NCBI RefSeq assembly: GCF_047663525.1
Contig: NC_092612.1
Span: 3,319,501 to 3,383,500, forward strand
Direction: 5' to 3'
Source of the DNA: Anas platyrhynchos
Taxonomy: Eukaryota > Chordata > Aves > Anseriformes > Anatidae
Length of the DNA: 64,000 nt
The position numbers and the translations under genes are program-made. The notes under the pieces are model-generated. The model saw only the letters and a program-made list of their open reading frames with translations. It was not told the DNA's origin and made no database searches. Below, in pieces: positions 25,001-33,666 of the stretch (positions are counted from its first letter, which is position 1; every line of letters begins with the position of its first letter).

Positions 25001-26934
25001 GTCAGCTGGACACTGCTACAGCTGCAACGTGAGCAAAGGGCTGAGCTGAAATGGGGCTCCTGAGCCCAGGGCAGGGCGTGTGGGAAGAGGCCCCATGTGA
25101 AGTTGGCCAGGGCCATCATGTCCTCTCAGCACTTGCTGGGCCATCACGTCTTCCTCCTTTCCAGAGCGGGGCCATTTTTTCTGTCCCCTCCCGGTCAGTA
25201 TCACCGACCAAACCCAGAGGTGACCTGGATCGGCAGGGGGACAGGCTTGGGGCAACAGGAGAACAGAGTTTTCTTGGCTATTCAGCATTGGCTGTCCATA
25301 CACCATTGCTTTTCTCTGTGCGCTTTGTCAACAGGCCTGCTGCACCCAGGAGACAAGATCATCAAAGAAGGAGAAGACGTGAGGAAGATCAGGCAGCCTG
25401 GAGGATACTACAGCACAGGACATGCTGACGCCACATCTCCTCTGAGCATGTCCAGGTCAAAAAGTGCATCAGGAAAACAGGCCAAGGAGGCAGAAAACAG
25501 GTTGGTTCAAAGAGGGCTTATGATCAGTCCCTTCCTGCTGCCCTGCTGTGCATCAGCTCCCACTGCATCAGAGGCGGTACTGAGGTATCAAAGTGGAACG
25601 TTAGGGTGCTGCAAGGTAGCAGCAAGCGATAGCAGAGGAAGAGAGATCTCTTCTCAGCTACACGGCCACTGCTGTGTTTTTGCTGACTTGCGGGGTTGCA
25701 GTGGTGCTGGCGAACAGCTTCTCTGTACTCCAAACTGCAGAGATGACAGAACTTCTCACCTAAGACGGTCCTTGTCAGGCCAACCCAACGCTTCTTGGAA
25801 ATCCTCTCAGAGAATGTTTTTTCTTGCGTAAGAAAGGCAATCCCAAAGAATCCAGCTTTGGATGACTGGAGAAGCTCTCCAGTCGGGGGCAGAAGCAGCC
25901 TGCTACAGCAGCGTGCAGCCAGCTGCTCCTAGTAGGGCGGTGCTTCTTTTCCTCCCATTACAGCTCAGTTCCTCTGTTCCTCTAGAAAACTGACCCTTCA
26001 GAGCGTTACTAACCGTTGCAGGAGAAAAGTCAGATGCAGGTGGCAGATCTGTTTTCCTGAGCAACGTTCTTTGCATCTCAACATTTATCTGTAGGATCTG
26101 GAGATGCAAGTTTTCTAGACATAGACACAATGTCAGCCCTGAGAACAGAGGCAATTTGCCCTAATTTTTCTTGCATCTCAGGTCACCCACAAAAGCTTTT
26201 CTTCCAAAACGAGTCCAAGTTCTTTTGCTGTCCTTGTCCCTGCTGTCTTCGGACTCGTACTGTCCAAGGAGTTCATGAGTGTCCACAGGTCCTTCCTGAC
26301 CCATGAAACTGGGATGTCCACTACCAGCTTGGTCATAGCACTTGCAGCACCTTCTTTAGTCAAAGTGATTCCCAAATCCGATTGAATAGAAAGACTCAGC
26401 CTCACAGCTGAGCTCATGGAAGAAAGGCAGTCCTAAAGAATCCAGCTTTGGAAGACTGGAGAAGCTTTTGAGGAGAAGAAACACTTTGCAAAATAGAGCA
26501 CAGTCTTCCTAGTTCATCTCAGAGAGTTTATGTACTACAGTGATAGGCAACACATCAGTTCTCAAGACAGCTTCACAAGTTGGCATTTCCAATGTCAGTC
26601 ATGAAGAAGAAGGACAGGCAGGGGTTTCCAGAAGTCCTAGTAGCTGGTTCTTGTCAGGCTCGCATTTGCCATTACTAGTAATAGCAGTGAAGTTGCCTAG
26701 AATTTTATTTCCATAAAACATGCTACTCTCTCTGACTTTTTTTTTTTCTTCTTTTCTTTATTTTTCTTTAGGCGTCTTGAGAAGAATAAGAATCAAAAGT
26801 CAAGCGACAATAACTTCTGGCCAGGCCATCTCCTGGACAAGATGCGCCTGTACTTTCCAGATAAGGAGCCTGACAGGGCACACGCCTTGTTTAGCTATGT
26901 TCACCCAACCAGGCCTGCCTACCGTGGTATCTAA
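13414..26934 (+). CDS. HU-domain/EF-hand-like protein: CCDC81-EFCAB12 chimera, 16 exons, 820 aa
   Basis: Sixteen exons join with matching phase at every GT/AG border: 13414-13516, 14197-14258, 14841-15000, 15765-16021, 16798-16871, 17511-17581, 18413-18530, 19729-19837, 20281-20412, 21318-21575, 21763-21957, 22686-22839, 23609-23835, 24400-24613, 25335-25500, 26772-26934. They total 2463 bases, 820 codons plus TAA. Residues 1-194 form two HU-like domains of the CCDC81 family; about 195-318 continue in CCDC81 style ([16 protein letters not shown]). From 363 onward the protein resembles EFCAB12: [63 protein letters not shown]. Both EF-hand-like loops lack the acidic calcium ligands. CCDC81 relatives are centrosome/cilium associated, so a ciliary or sperm role is a guess. 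ATG 13414 is the first in-frame ATG before the HU domain; a non-coding upstream exon is possible. No internal stop, so probably functional. Confidence 0.82.
18690..18785 (-). repeat. CR1 RT fragment in intron 7
   Basis: The minus strand reads [16 protein letters not shown]-like CR1 reverse transcriptase sequence (plus strand cctcatccagatcatcgataaagatattgaag). It lies inside intron 7 of the 13414-26934 gene. Confidence 0.75.
18786..19616 (-). repeat. CR1 LINE fragment: 3' part joined to ORF1 esterase-like part
   Basis: At 18786-19050 is a minus-strand CR1 3' region (gaggttggaagagacc; cctccagggatggtgactcaacca). At 19050-19616 the minus strand resembles the SGNH-esterase-like ORF1 of CR1: [15 protein letters not shown], then [20 protein letters not shown], then [20 protein letters not shown]. 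The usual GDS motif reads DNS here. ORF1 joined directly to the 3' end means the RT ORF was deleted or two fragments were nested. It sits in intron 7. Confidence 0.7.
20126..20215 (+). repeat. A-rich and CAA simple repeat
   Basis: An A-rich purine tract with a short caa repeat (about 20178-20198) in intron 8. It produces long Lys/Gln and Leu/Phe low-complexity frames that are not genes. Confidence 0.85.
23521..23545 (+). repeat. Poly-T tract
   Basis: About 22 consecutive T in intron 12, close to the exon 13 acceptor. Confidence 0.9.
25836..26470 (+). repeat. Short direct repeat pair in intron 15
   Basis: About 45 bases (key words aagaatccagctttgga and gactggagaagct) occur at about 25836-25880 and again at about 26425-26467. 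The intervening 550 bases hold nothing recognisable. Confidence 0.75.
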
Positions 26935-27518
26935 AACCCTGGCTACAGGTAGTTCATCAGAGCCAGGATACTTGGCCTCTAGAGACACTCCATTCGAGAA
27001 AACTCATTTCACCTGAAGTTCTTCTCCTAGCGGCATGAGATGTGTGCACAGCTTTGTGACTCATCAGGTCAGCTCATGGGATCTGGGCCAACTTCATGGA
27101 GAATATCATCAACTATCCTGAGTTGCAAGGGGTTTGATCATCAAGTCTAACAGCTGGCTTCCCACAGGACTACCTAAAAATTAAACCATATATCTGACAG
27201 TGTTGTCCAAAAGCTTCCTGAACTCTGGCTTGCTTGCTGACATGACTGGATCTCGTGGTTAACGCAGGAGGTATCTCAACACCATACGGCCATTCGTTCA
27301 CTCCCCCATACGCACCCGTGTTGTTTAGCATACTTGAGTTGCATCCCTGTGCCCAGTGGTGTGCTCTTGTGACCCCTGGAGAGCTCACAACACTCCCAGT
27401 GCACTCTAGCAACTGCTGGATTTTCCAGGTGGACCTCTAGACTGCTCTTAGAGGTTACTAGGTGTGTGGTGGTTGTACTTGGGTGGGTGGCCAAGCTCCA
27501 CCACAACTGGTCTCTCAC
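26935..27518 (+). other. 3' flank/UTR of the chimera; no gene
   Basis: A variant polyadenylation signal attaaa at 27180-27185 follows the stop by about 250 bases. The remainder has no recognisable coding sequence. Confidence 0.4.
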
Positions 27519-27830
27519 TCCCCCTCCTCAAAGAGAAACAGGGAGAAGCTACTCACAAGCAGGAGCACTGGGAGGGAAGCAGGTACAGATCTTTCCCTGG
27601 TGAAAGAAACAGCCCTGAGAATGGCAGAAGAGCAGTCAAATACTCAAAGTACAGATCTGGCAGCGGAGGAAGATCAGAACAAGGTAGCAATAGATATTAC
27701 CGATCCAAAGGGGAAAGAAGTTGGAGCAGAGAAAGATACTAGCGAGATGAACCGAATGATGATCGAGATGATCATTACAAAAGCGGATGGCCTCACAGTT
27801 CATATACAAGAAGTATATGCTTTCCTCTGA
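27519..27830 (+). pseudogene. USP42-like: USP42-like Arg/Ser-rich tail fragment
   Basis: The frame reads HKQEHWEGSRYRSFPGER, then KYRSGSGGRSEQGSNRYYRS and SKGERSWSRERY, then a TAG at 27740-27742, then RDEPNDDRDDHYKSGWPHSS to a later stop. At the TAG the sister copies at 30670 and 38970 have TAT (Tyr), so this lesion is private. Basic Arg/Tyr/Asp-rich text is expected of the USP42 C-terminal tail. In this copy the tail lies 5' of the catalytic exon at 28022, the reverse of the order in a normal USP42 gene. Confidence 0.5.
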
Positions 27831-28021
27831 GAAGGCTAATTCATCACGAAACAGCTCTCTGCAACTTCTAGTATTAAACGTTGTTTATGGGAAGACTTAT
27901 TTTTAGTGAATCAAGAAATATATTCATGTAATTCTAGACTGTGTTTTTTGGAAGTGTTTTTCTCTGGCTAGTCCACGAAGTGCTCTGGGATAATTTTTCT
28001 ATCTTCATGGTCTCTCTTTAG

Positions 28022-28138
28022 GAGGTAAAATATCCTGAGTATTTGGACCTTCGAGCCTATGTGTCGCAGTCAATTGGAGAACCACTCCTGTACACCTTAT
28101 ATGCGGTGCTGGTGCATCATGGTATCAACTGTCGCTCA
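28022..28138 (+). pseudogene. USP42-like: USP42/USP36-type catalytic-domain exon, truncated before the catalytic His
   Basis: After a tctctcttta g acceptor the exon reads [20 protein letters not shown], then [19 protein letters not shown]. This is characteristic of the His-box of USP42 and USP36 ubiquitin peptidases (family pattern YAVLVH-G--CHAGHYFCY). The sequence breaks four bases later (28143), where a copy of CCDC81-like intron 3 begins. The catalytic histidine of the GHY motif and everything after it are absent. It cannot encode an active protease. It is the strongest evidence for which deubiquitinase the surrounding tail fragments came from. Confidence 0.75.
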
Positions 28139-28231
28139 GTTGCAGCAGCATGTTTTAGCTGGAAGCTCCTGGCACTTTGTTTGAATCTGTTCAACTGCAG
28201 TGCAAGTTGCATTGTTCCTCATTTTTTCCAG

Positions 28232-28587
28232 ATGATATGAAGATAGTGGTGCTGAGCTATGAGAATATGCGCCTGAACGTCCCGTACAGCAAGGAAATAG
28301 TGCAGAGCTGTTTGGAGGAGACCTTGCAATACTTCTACCGCATCCTCACAAATAGGGAGGACACGGACTTCACCTTAAAGGATTTTGGCACTCTTGCTAT
28401 CCGAGGGCAAAGAGTGAAAATGACGTTTTCTGAAGGGTTTTTACACAGTCTCAACAAGTCCACATACGTGGTAGAGAAGCTGATTGCTGTAAGTTTATTG
28501 TTTCTGCAGTCCTACTTAGAGAGGGTGTACTGCCACTTACGGCCCCGCTTTTTCACCTGGAAAAAGCGACCACATGACGTAGACTGA
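28232..28587 (+). pseudogene. CCDC81-like: Isolated CCDC81-like exon 4 copy (second HU domain) with read-through tail
   Basis: Bases 28232-28488 match exon 4 at 15765-16021 ([33 protein letters not shown]). The donor gtaagt is kept, but no following CCDC81 exon is present. Read-through stays open for 32 codons (VYCHLRPRFFTWKKRPHDVD) to TGA at 28585-28587. Exons 1-3 are absent here; upstream is the USP42-like catalytic exon. It is a 5'-truncated copy created at the tandem-repeat edge. Confidence 0.85.
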
Positions 28588-28859
28588 GGAGCCCTGCTAT
28601 TCTTGCACTTGTTTTTTGTTCCGTTTCGTTTTGTTTTGTTTTGTTTTTCCCTACTAGTATAGGCTTAAGAAGATAGAGAAATGTGCTGATGAAACAATTT
28701 TTAGTAAAAAAAGACAGCTTGGTACATCTCCTTACAAAAAATAAATAAATAAATACAAACTTGAACTCGAAAATCACGGTGTCAAGTCAGATAAGTGAAG
28801 AAACATTACCCCTTTAAAGAGCACAAAAAGTCAAAAGAAATTGGAAAAGTAACAGGCTG

Positions 28860-29095
28860 GCAACTGAAAGCCATGTATTGTCTGTGAAGCATCGGATAGG
28901 TTGTGAGCCTGGATTACCCAGACAATGGGGAAACAGGAGGCTCCCGGTCGTCGGGAAATAAAGGATATAAACTGTACGATGTGACTAGTAGGTGCGCTCC
29001 TGCTTGTGGGACGCCCGCCATTGCAACCGCGAATAAAAATGCTACTTCACTGACGGAGATCCTCGCCTGAGCCTATGTTACTGCCTACAGAGTGT
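28860..29095 (+). repeat. LTR-like element, unit 1
   Basis: A TATA-like ggatataaactg at about 28968 is followed about 65 bases later by a polyadenylation signal (gcgaataaaaatgc) and a short GC-rich stretch, an arrangement typical of avian endogenous retroviral LTRs. No internal viral genes are visible nearby. Boundaries are approximate. Confidence 0.4.
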
Positions 29096-29139
29096 TTCTC
29101 GCAGTGTGACACTGGAGTTCTGAAAACCTGTCACCGATT

Positions 29140-29500
29140 TTACAGAAAAAGCGATTTTCCGGGGGGGAGGGGAGGCGGAAGCCCTGCCCGCCTCGATCCC
29201 CGGCTCCGCTGCACAACGCGCCTCCCCCGAGCCGATCGCCTCGGCGAGTGGCCGCGAAATGGCGGCGACGCCCGACGTAAACGGCCCGCCGCTGCCGCTG
29301 CCGGCTCCCCCCACAGCTCGGCAGCCTCCCCTCGCGAGGGCTGCCGGCGCCTGCCGGCTCCCTCGGCTGCCTCGGGTGGCCTCGGGTGGCCTCGGTGCCG
29401 GGAAACAAGCCCTGCCCGCCTCGATCCCCCGCTCCGCTGCACAACGTGTCCGCCCCAGAGCCGACCGTCTCGGCGAGTCACTCCGGTCATGCTTAGCTAT
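29140..29500. promoter_or_regulatory. CpG-rich block with internal 69-base direct repeat, unit 1
   Basis: Dense CpG sequence. A segment at 29181-29249 (starting gccctgcccgcctcgatccc, ending cggcgagt) recurs at 29409-29478 with a handful of differences. Open frames on both strands are compositional. The block may be promoter-like. Confidence 0.55.
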
Positions 29501-29544
29501 TACACATAAATGCCAAGGTACAAAGTGTTGTAAGTTGCCCCCTT

Positions 29545-29960
29545 AATAAATTTTCAGAGAGCATTGCATTAAGAATAGGAAGGAGTTTATTGAGTAAGCA
29601 ACAGCAAGCAAAACAGCGCTGGGCGGCCGGGGAGTCTCGGCTCCGCCAATGGTGCGCACCTCACCCCCGCCAGGGTCCCTTTTTATATTTTGGTAATTCC
29701 GGGATTACGCAGCACATCCTGGTATATTCTGCGACTGCGCGCACTGTTGCTAGGGGGTCGTCTCTGTCCCTCTGGTGGTCGTGAAGATGAAGGCCGTGGT
29801 CTTCCTCGGCGTTGTGGTTCAACTTTTTTTTTTTTTTTATTTGGTCATGTTGGCCTAGCGTGAGACAGGAAGGCAAGATGTTGATACACCACTTTAGCAA
29901 CTTATCAGGAGGTGGTTACATGAGCTTTGCAGCAGTGTCTTTGAACAAAAGAGGCAACTG
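29545..29960 (-). repeat. LTR-like or retroposon-derived sequence, minus orientation, unit 1
   Basis: On the minus strand an AATAAA-containing word (cttactcaataaactcctt) lies downstream of a TATA-like ccaaaatataaaaaggg. That order resembles an LTR read on the minus strand. A poly-T tract of about 17 at 29825 shrinks in unit 2. The family is not recognised. Confidence 0.3.
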
Positions 29961-30339
29961 AGATGCAGAAGGAGAGAAGGGGAGGGGGTTCTTTTTTTTG
30001 TTCCATTAAGCAAAAGAATTTTCAGTGTCTAGCCAAGTATTATACAGCTCCTTACTTCAGCAGGGAGCTCTCACAAGTCCTGCTCCTCAAACAGAACTCC
30101 TTGTTTTTATAATACAAAAGACAATGAACAAACATTTATTGTGTATTACACAAAGGACATATCTGAAAACTACGTACCTGTTAATGACTTAATGACTCGT
30201 CTATTTCAAAGCTGGATAAAGTTGTGGAAAGCCAGTCCTCTAAACCAAATGAAGAACTTGGTGATAGAAAACTGGGAAGACGACACCATGCACATGAAAA
30301 ACAAACAAACAAACAAACAAACAAAAAACATTAAAAAGA

Positions 30340-31195
30340 AAGATACATGACACTAAAAAACCTGACAAAGAGCATTACCGAAGAAAGAGAGGACATTGTG
30401 ATGCAGAAGAGAAGAAGACTCAAAACAGGAGCAAAAAGATGGTCCTTCCAGCAAGAGGAGGTGCTCTCAGAGAAGTTGTTGAGCAAAAGCTCACAAGCAG
30501 GAGCACTGGGAGGGAAGCAGGTACAGATCTTTCCCTCGTGAAAGAAACAGCCCTGAGAATGGCAGAAGAGCAGTCAAATACTCAAAGTACAGATCTGGCA
30601 GCGGAGGAAGATCAGAACAAGGTAGCAATAGATATTACCGATCCAAAGGGGAAAGAAGTTGGAGCAGAGAAAGATACTATCGAGATGAAGCACAGAGATG
30701 AGAAAGATGTAGCTATTACAATGATTACTATTCACCTCATGCGACAGGAGACAGTAGAGAGAGAAAGTTCTCTCACGGCGATGCAGCCTTTGACAAATGG
30801 ACTGCAACTTAGTACGGCAGGTCACATAAGCATTATCATTACAAAAGTGGATGGCCTCACGGTTCCCTCTTGAGAGATGAAGATGGACGTCGCTTTAGCA
30901 CACCCCGAGCAGACTTGCATCGTTGCTTGGTACCTCAGCAACATTCTGGAAGACATTCTCGTGAAAGACATGCGCTTCCACCTGTGTCAGCTCATTTGGA
31001 GAACTGTCGCCAGAAAAATGAAACAGAAGGAAACAGAAAAAGAAAATCTACCCGTGCAGAAGGTAGTGAAAGTGAAATAGAAAGGAAAGACAGAAAGATA
31101 GAAAAGGAGCTTTTAGGTGGTGAAAAAAATGCAAAACTATCACAAGTTCTAGAAGAAAAAGAAGTCCAAGGATAAACATGGAGAGAAGGATTCCA
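30340..31195 (+). pseudogene. USP42-like: USP42-like Arg/Ser-rich tail, unit 1
   Basis: The sequence reads, with frameshifts, through EHYRRK-like text, SSQAGALGGKQVQIF in one frame or QEHWEGSRYRSFPRER in another, then SKGERSWSRERYYRDEAQR, a TGA, and later HYKSGWPHGSLLRDEDGRRF, PPVSAHLENCRQKNETEGN and ERKDRKIEKELLGGEKNAKL. The longest uninterrupted frame (30870-31175, 101 codons) is the natural one. At least two frame changes and stops make it dead. Its 5' part is paralogous to 12680-12829, but it is truncated at the 5' side, complementary to the 3' truncation there. Confidence 0.5.
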
Positions 31196-31679
31196 AGTAA
31201 GCAAGGATTCCAGCATACTCCGCATTTTTTATCCTAATTCTTTTCTGGGTGCTTCTCATGTCTTCCTTTTTTTTTTTTTTTTTTTCTGGTAGTTTCTAAG
31301 TTACTTAGATAGCATCAGCTGGCTGGGGATCATGTTGTTAGGTTGATCAGTGAAGACAGGAAAGCTATTGCTGAATTGTGTCAGAGCACTAGCTTTGGAC
31401 CACATAGTTCGAATCACATCCGTACACCATTCCGGATTAGGTTAAAAGTTTTTTTCTGCTTGCACGTATTCCAGAGCTAGCCATTGTTAATGATCTGTGA
31501 ACAAACCAGGACCTATGGTCCTTCAATCTGAGGGCTTAAGTTTGCTGCATCTAAAGTAAGTTGCGTGTGCACAAAGCACCACAAAATAGCTGACATGCTG
31601 CAAATCATCACCTGTGGTAAAATAAATAAAGTTTCATATAGGCAACAAGTGCCACATCTTTTTTTCTCTTTTAAACTTG

Positions 31680-32010
31680 CATGTTTCTTTCAGACTTCAG
31701 GATTTGTGTTTCTGTGCGCTCCACTTTGACAATGCCAATCGCAAGCGTAAGCAAAGGAAGAAAAAGGAGAAGAAAAAGAAGAAAAAGGAGAAACACCAGG
31801 AAAGTGAAAGGGTCCTTGGAACACTTAGATCTTTGTTTCCAGAAGATAACGCGGGAGAAGAAGGAAGAATCCCATCCTCCAGATGGCTCTTCATGTGAGC
31901 AATGCAGAAGCAAGGGCAGTAAACAACCTTACAAGGAAAGAAAGCCTTCCAGTGCACGCGGAAGCAAGAAATACAGCTCCATCGCATCCAACGACTATAC
32001 TAAAGGTAAG
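31680..32010 (+). pseudogene. USP42-like: USP42-like Lys-rich tail end, unit 1
   Basis: After a tttctttcag acceptor there is a Lys-rich stretch ([20 protein letters not shown]). With one frame change it continues as LCFQKITREKKEESHPPDG and GSKQPYKERKPSSARGSKK, ending at a gtaagt donor at about 32007. Lys-rich runs of this type occur near the end of USP42. Family assignment is tentative; the frameshift is seen directly. Confidence 0.45.
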
Positions 32011-32390
32011 TGGCAGCAGCGTGTTTGAGGAATTCCTTTTCTATTAAAGTAGAGACTATTTCAAACAGTGTTGAAGTGCTTGGTGACTTACCAGTGTGCA
32101 GATTTATTATCAAATCCAAAAACCCCGACTTGGTAGACTATTTTTTTCCCAATTTTGAATGAGCACTAGGAAAGAAGGGCTGAAATAAAGAGGTGAAAGG
32201 CAAATAGTTTTCATTTGGTGTGATGATTAAGTGTCAAAGAAGAGGAAGAGTTGCAAGATCGCTTCTTAAATTCAGTCCAGCCAAGTAGGAAAAGTAAATG
32301 TGGACAGCTGTATCTTGGCAAAGAAGATAGTAGGCAGCAAGGAGGTTTAGCAGTCAAGATGGAAGGTGATGCCATGAGGCTTACAGGCTA

Positions 32391-33632
32391 GGAATGTTCT
32401 AATGAAACCCAGCCTTCCTAAAGAAGCCTGCCTGAATAATTCCTGTGAATAACAGACTTTGCTCAGCAATTTCCTAACATAGAAATGGTGCTGACTGCTT
32501 CTTCAGAGTAACGTAAGTTAGTGATACTACTGAAATAGTTGTGGTTCAGACGTAGATCTGATTTCTCCTAAGCACGCTGAATTCACAGCTGTTGATCCTC
32601 CAGAGGAGGCTTTGCAATTGAACACCTGGAGAATAGGTAAATTTCCCGCTGTTGTTCTCCTCTCCTCTTGTTTTGTTTTGTTTTGTTTTGTTTTTTCCTA
32701 GTAGCATAGGCTTAAGACTCTGAAGAAACGGGCTGCTTTTTTTCATTTCCAACACTGGCTGTTCCTCCTGAGCCCCACCTTTTATTTTGTCAGTCATAGG
32801 ATATGTGAATGTAAATTCTTGGCAGAGAGGTAGAAAACTCTGTTTCAACTGGTGTTTTTTCAGCTATGTGGGGTGACCAAATAGGGTGGTTTTGAATTTT
32901 CTGGCTCTTATTCAGAGCAGCAGCATGTGGAGGGAGACAGATGCGTTTGCTTTTTTAGTGCAATGGCTTCAGAAGCAAGAGGGGAAAAAACACTTTCTCT
33001 GGGAGCTGGAGAAGGTGTCCTAATTGCAGGAGAGGTTTCTAAATGGCATATCTTTGCAAGTGTTCCTGTAGTCCGGAGGTTTTTGTTTGTTTGTTTGCCT
33101 TTGGAAGGTTTTACTCTTAATCTTCACGTCCTTCAGCAGAAGTGAGAAATGTGATTTTATTTTGTGCAGTGTCGCGGACCCTCCGAAATCTACTGGGAAG
33201 GATGAATACCTCGCACAGTACCAATGTGATGACGGTGGAGACAAGGAGAAACCAAGAAGATGAAAAGAACATGACCTCATTTCAAAAGAAAACGTTTTGT
33301 ACGGCAAAGAGACTTCTGAGCCTGGTGAGAAATTGCAGCAAACTTCCTCTCTCAAGTGTGACACTGAATGTAGCTCTAAAAAGCTTTCCTCCTCAGCTAT
33401 TGCAGAGAGATGCCAAGGTAGAAAGGACGAGACGAAAAACACTGAGAAAGAGCATTACCAAAGCAAGAGGGAACATGCTCCTACTGAAGAGAAGGAGAGT
33501 CAAAAAGCAGGTCCTTCCAGCAAAAGGAGGTGTTCTCTGAGCGTGGAAGTTGTGGAGCAAAAGCGTCACAAGCAGGAGCACTGGGAGGGAAGCAGGTACA
33601 GATCTTGACAGAGTCAAAAAGCAGGTTTATTA

Positions 33633-33666
<34 letters not shown>

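Larger units (their letters stand above)
21318..26934 (+). other. EFCAB12-like region of the chimera (exons 10-16)
   Basis: Exon 10 has a helical ERKQLRSQL segment followed by [17 protein letters not shown]. Exons 11-12 carry an EF-hand-like pair ([33 protein letters not shown]) with degenerate loops. Exon 13 has [17 protein letters not shown] and exon 16 ends [16 protein letters not shown]. This order fits my recollection of EFCAB12 (C3orf25). The EF-hand part is clearer than the specific family name. Confidence 0.6.

Noticed and set aside
30870-31175. 101-codon Arg/Lys/Glu-rich frame as an independent small gene
   Set aside because: It lies between degraded USP42-like tail segments in the order expected for one tail and is copied with identical lesions at 39173-39478. 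An SR-type splicing factor was also considered, but the nearby USP catalytic exon favours USP42.
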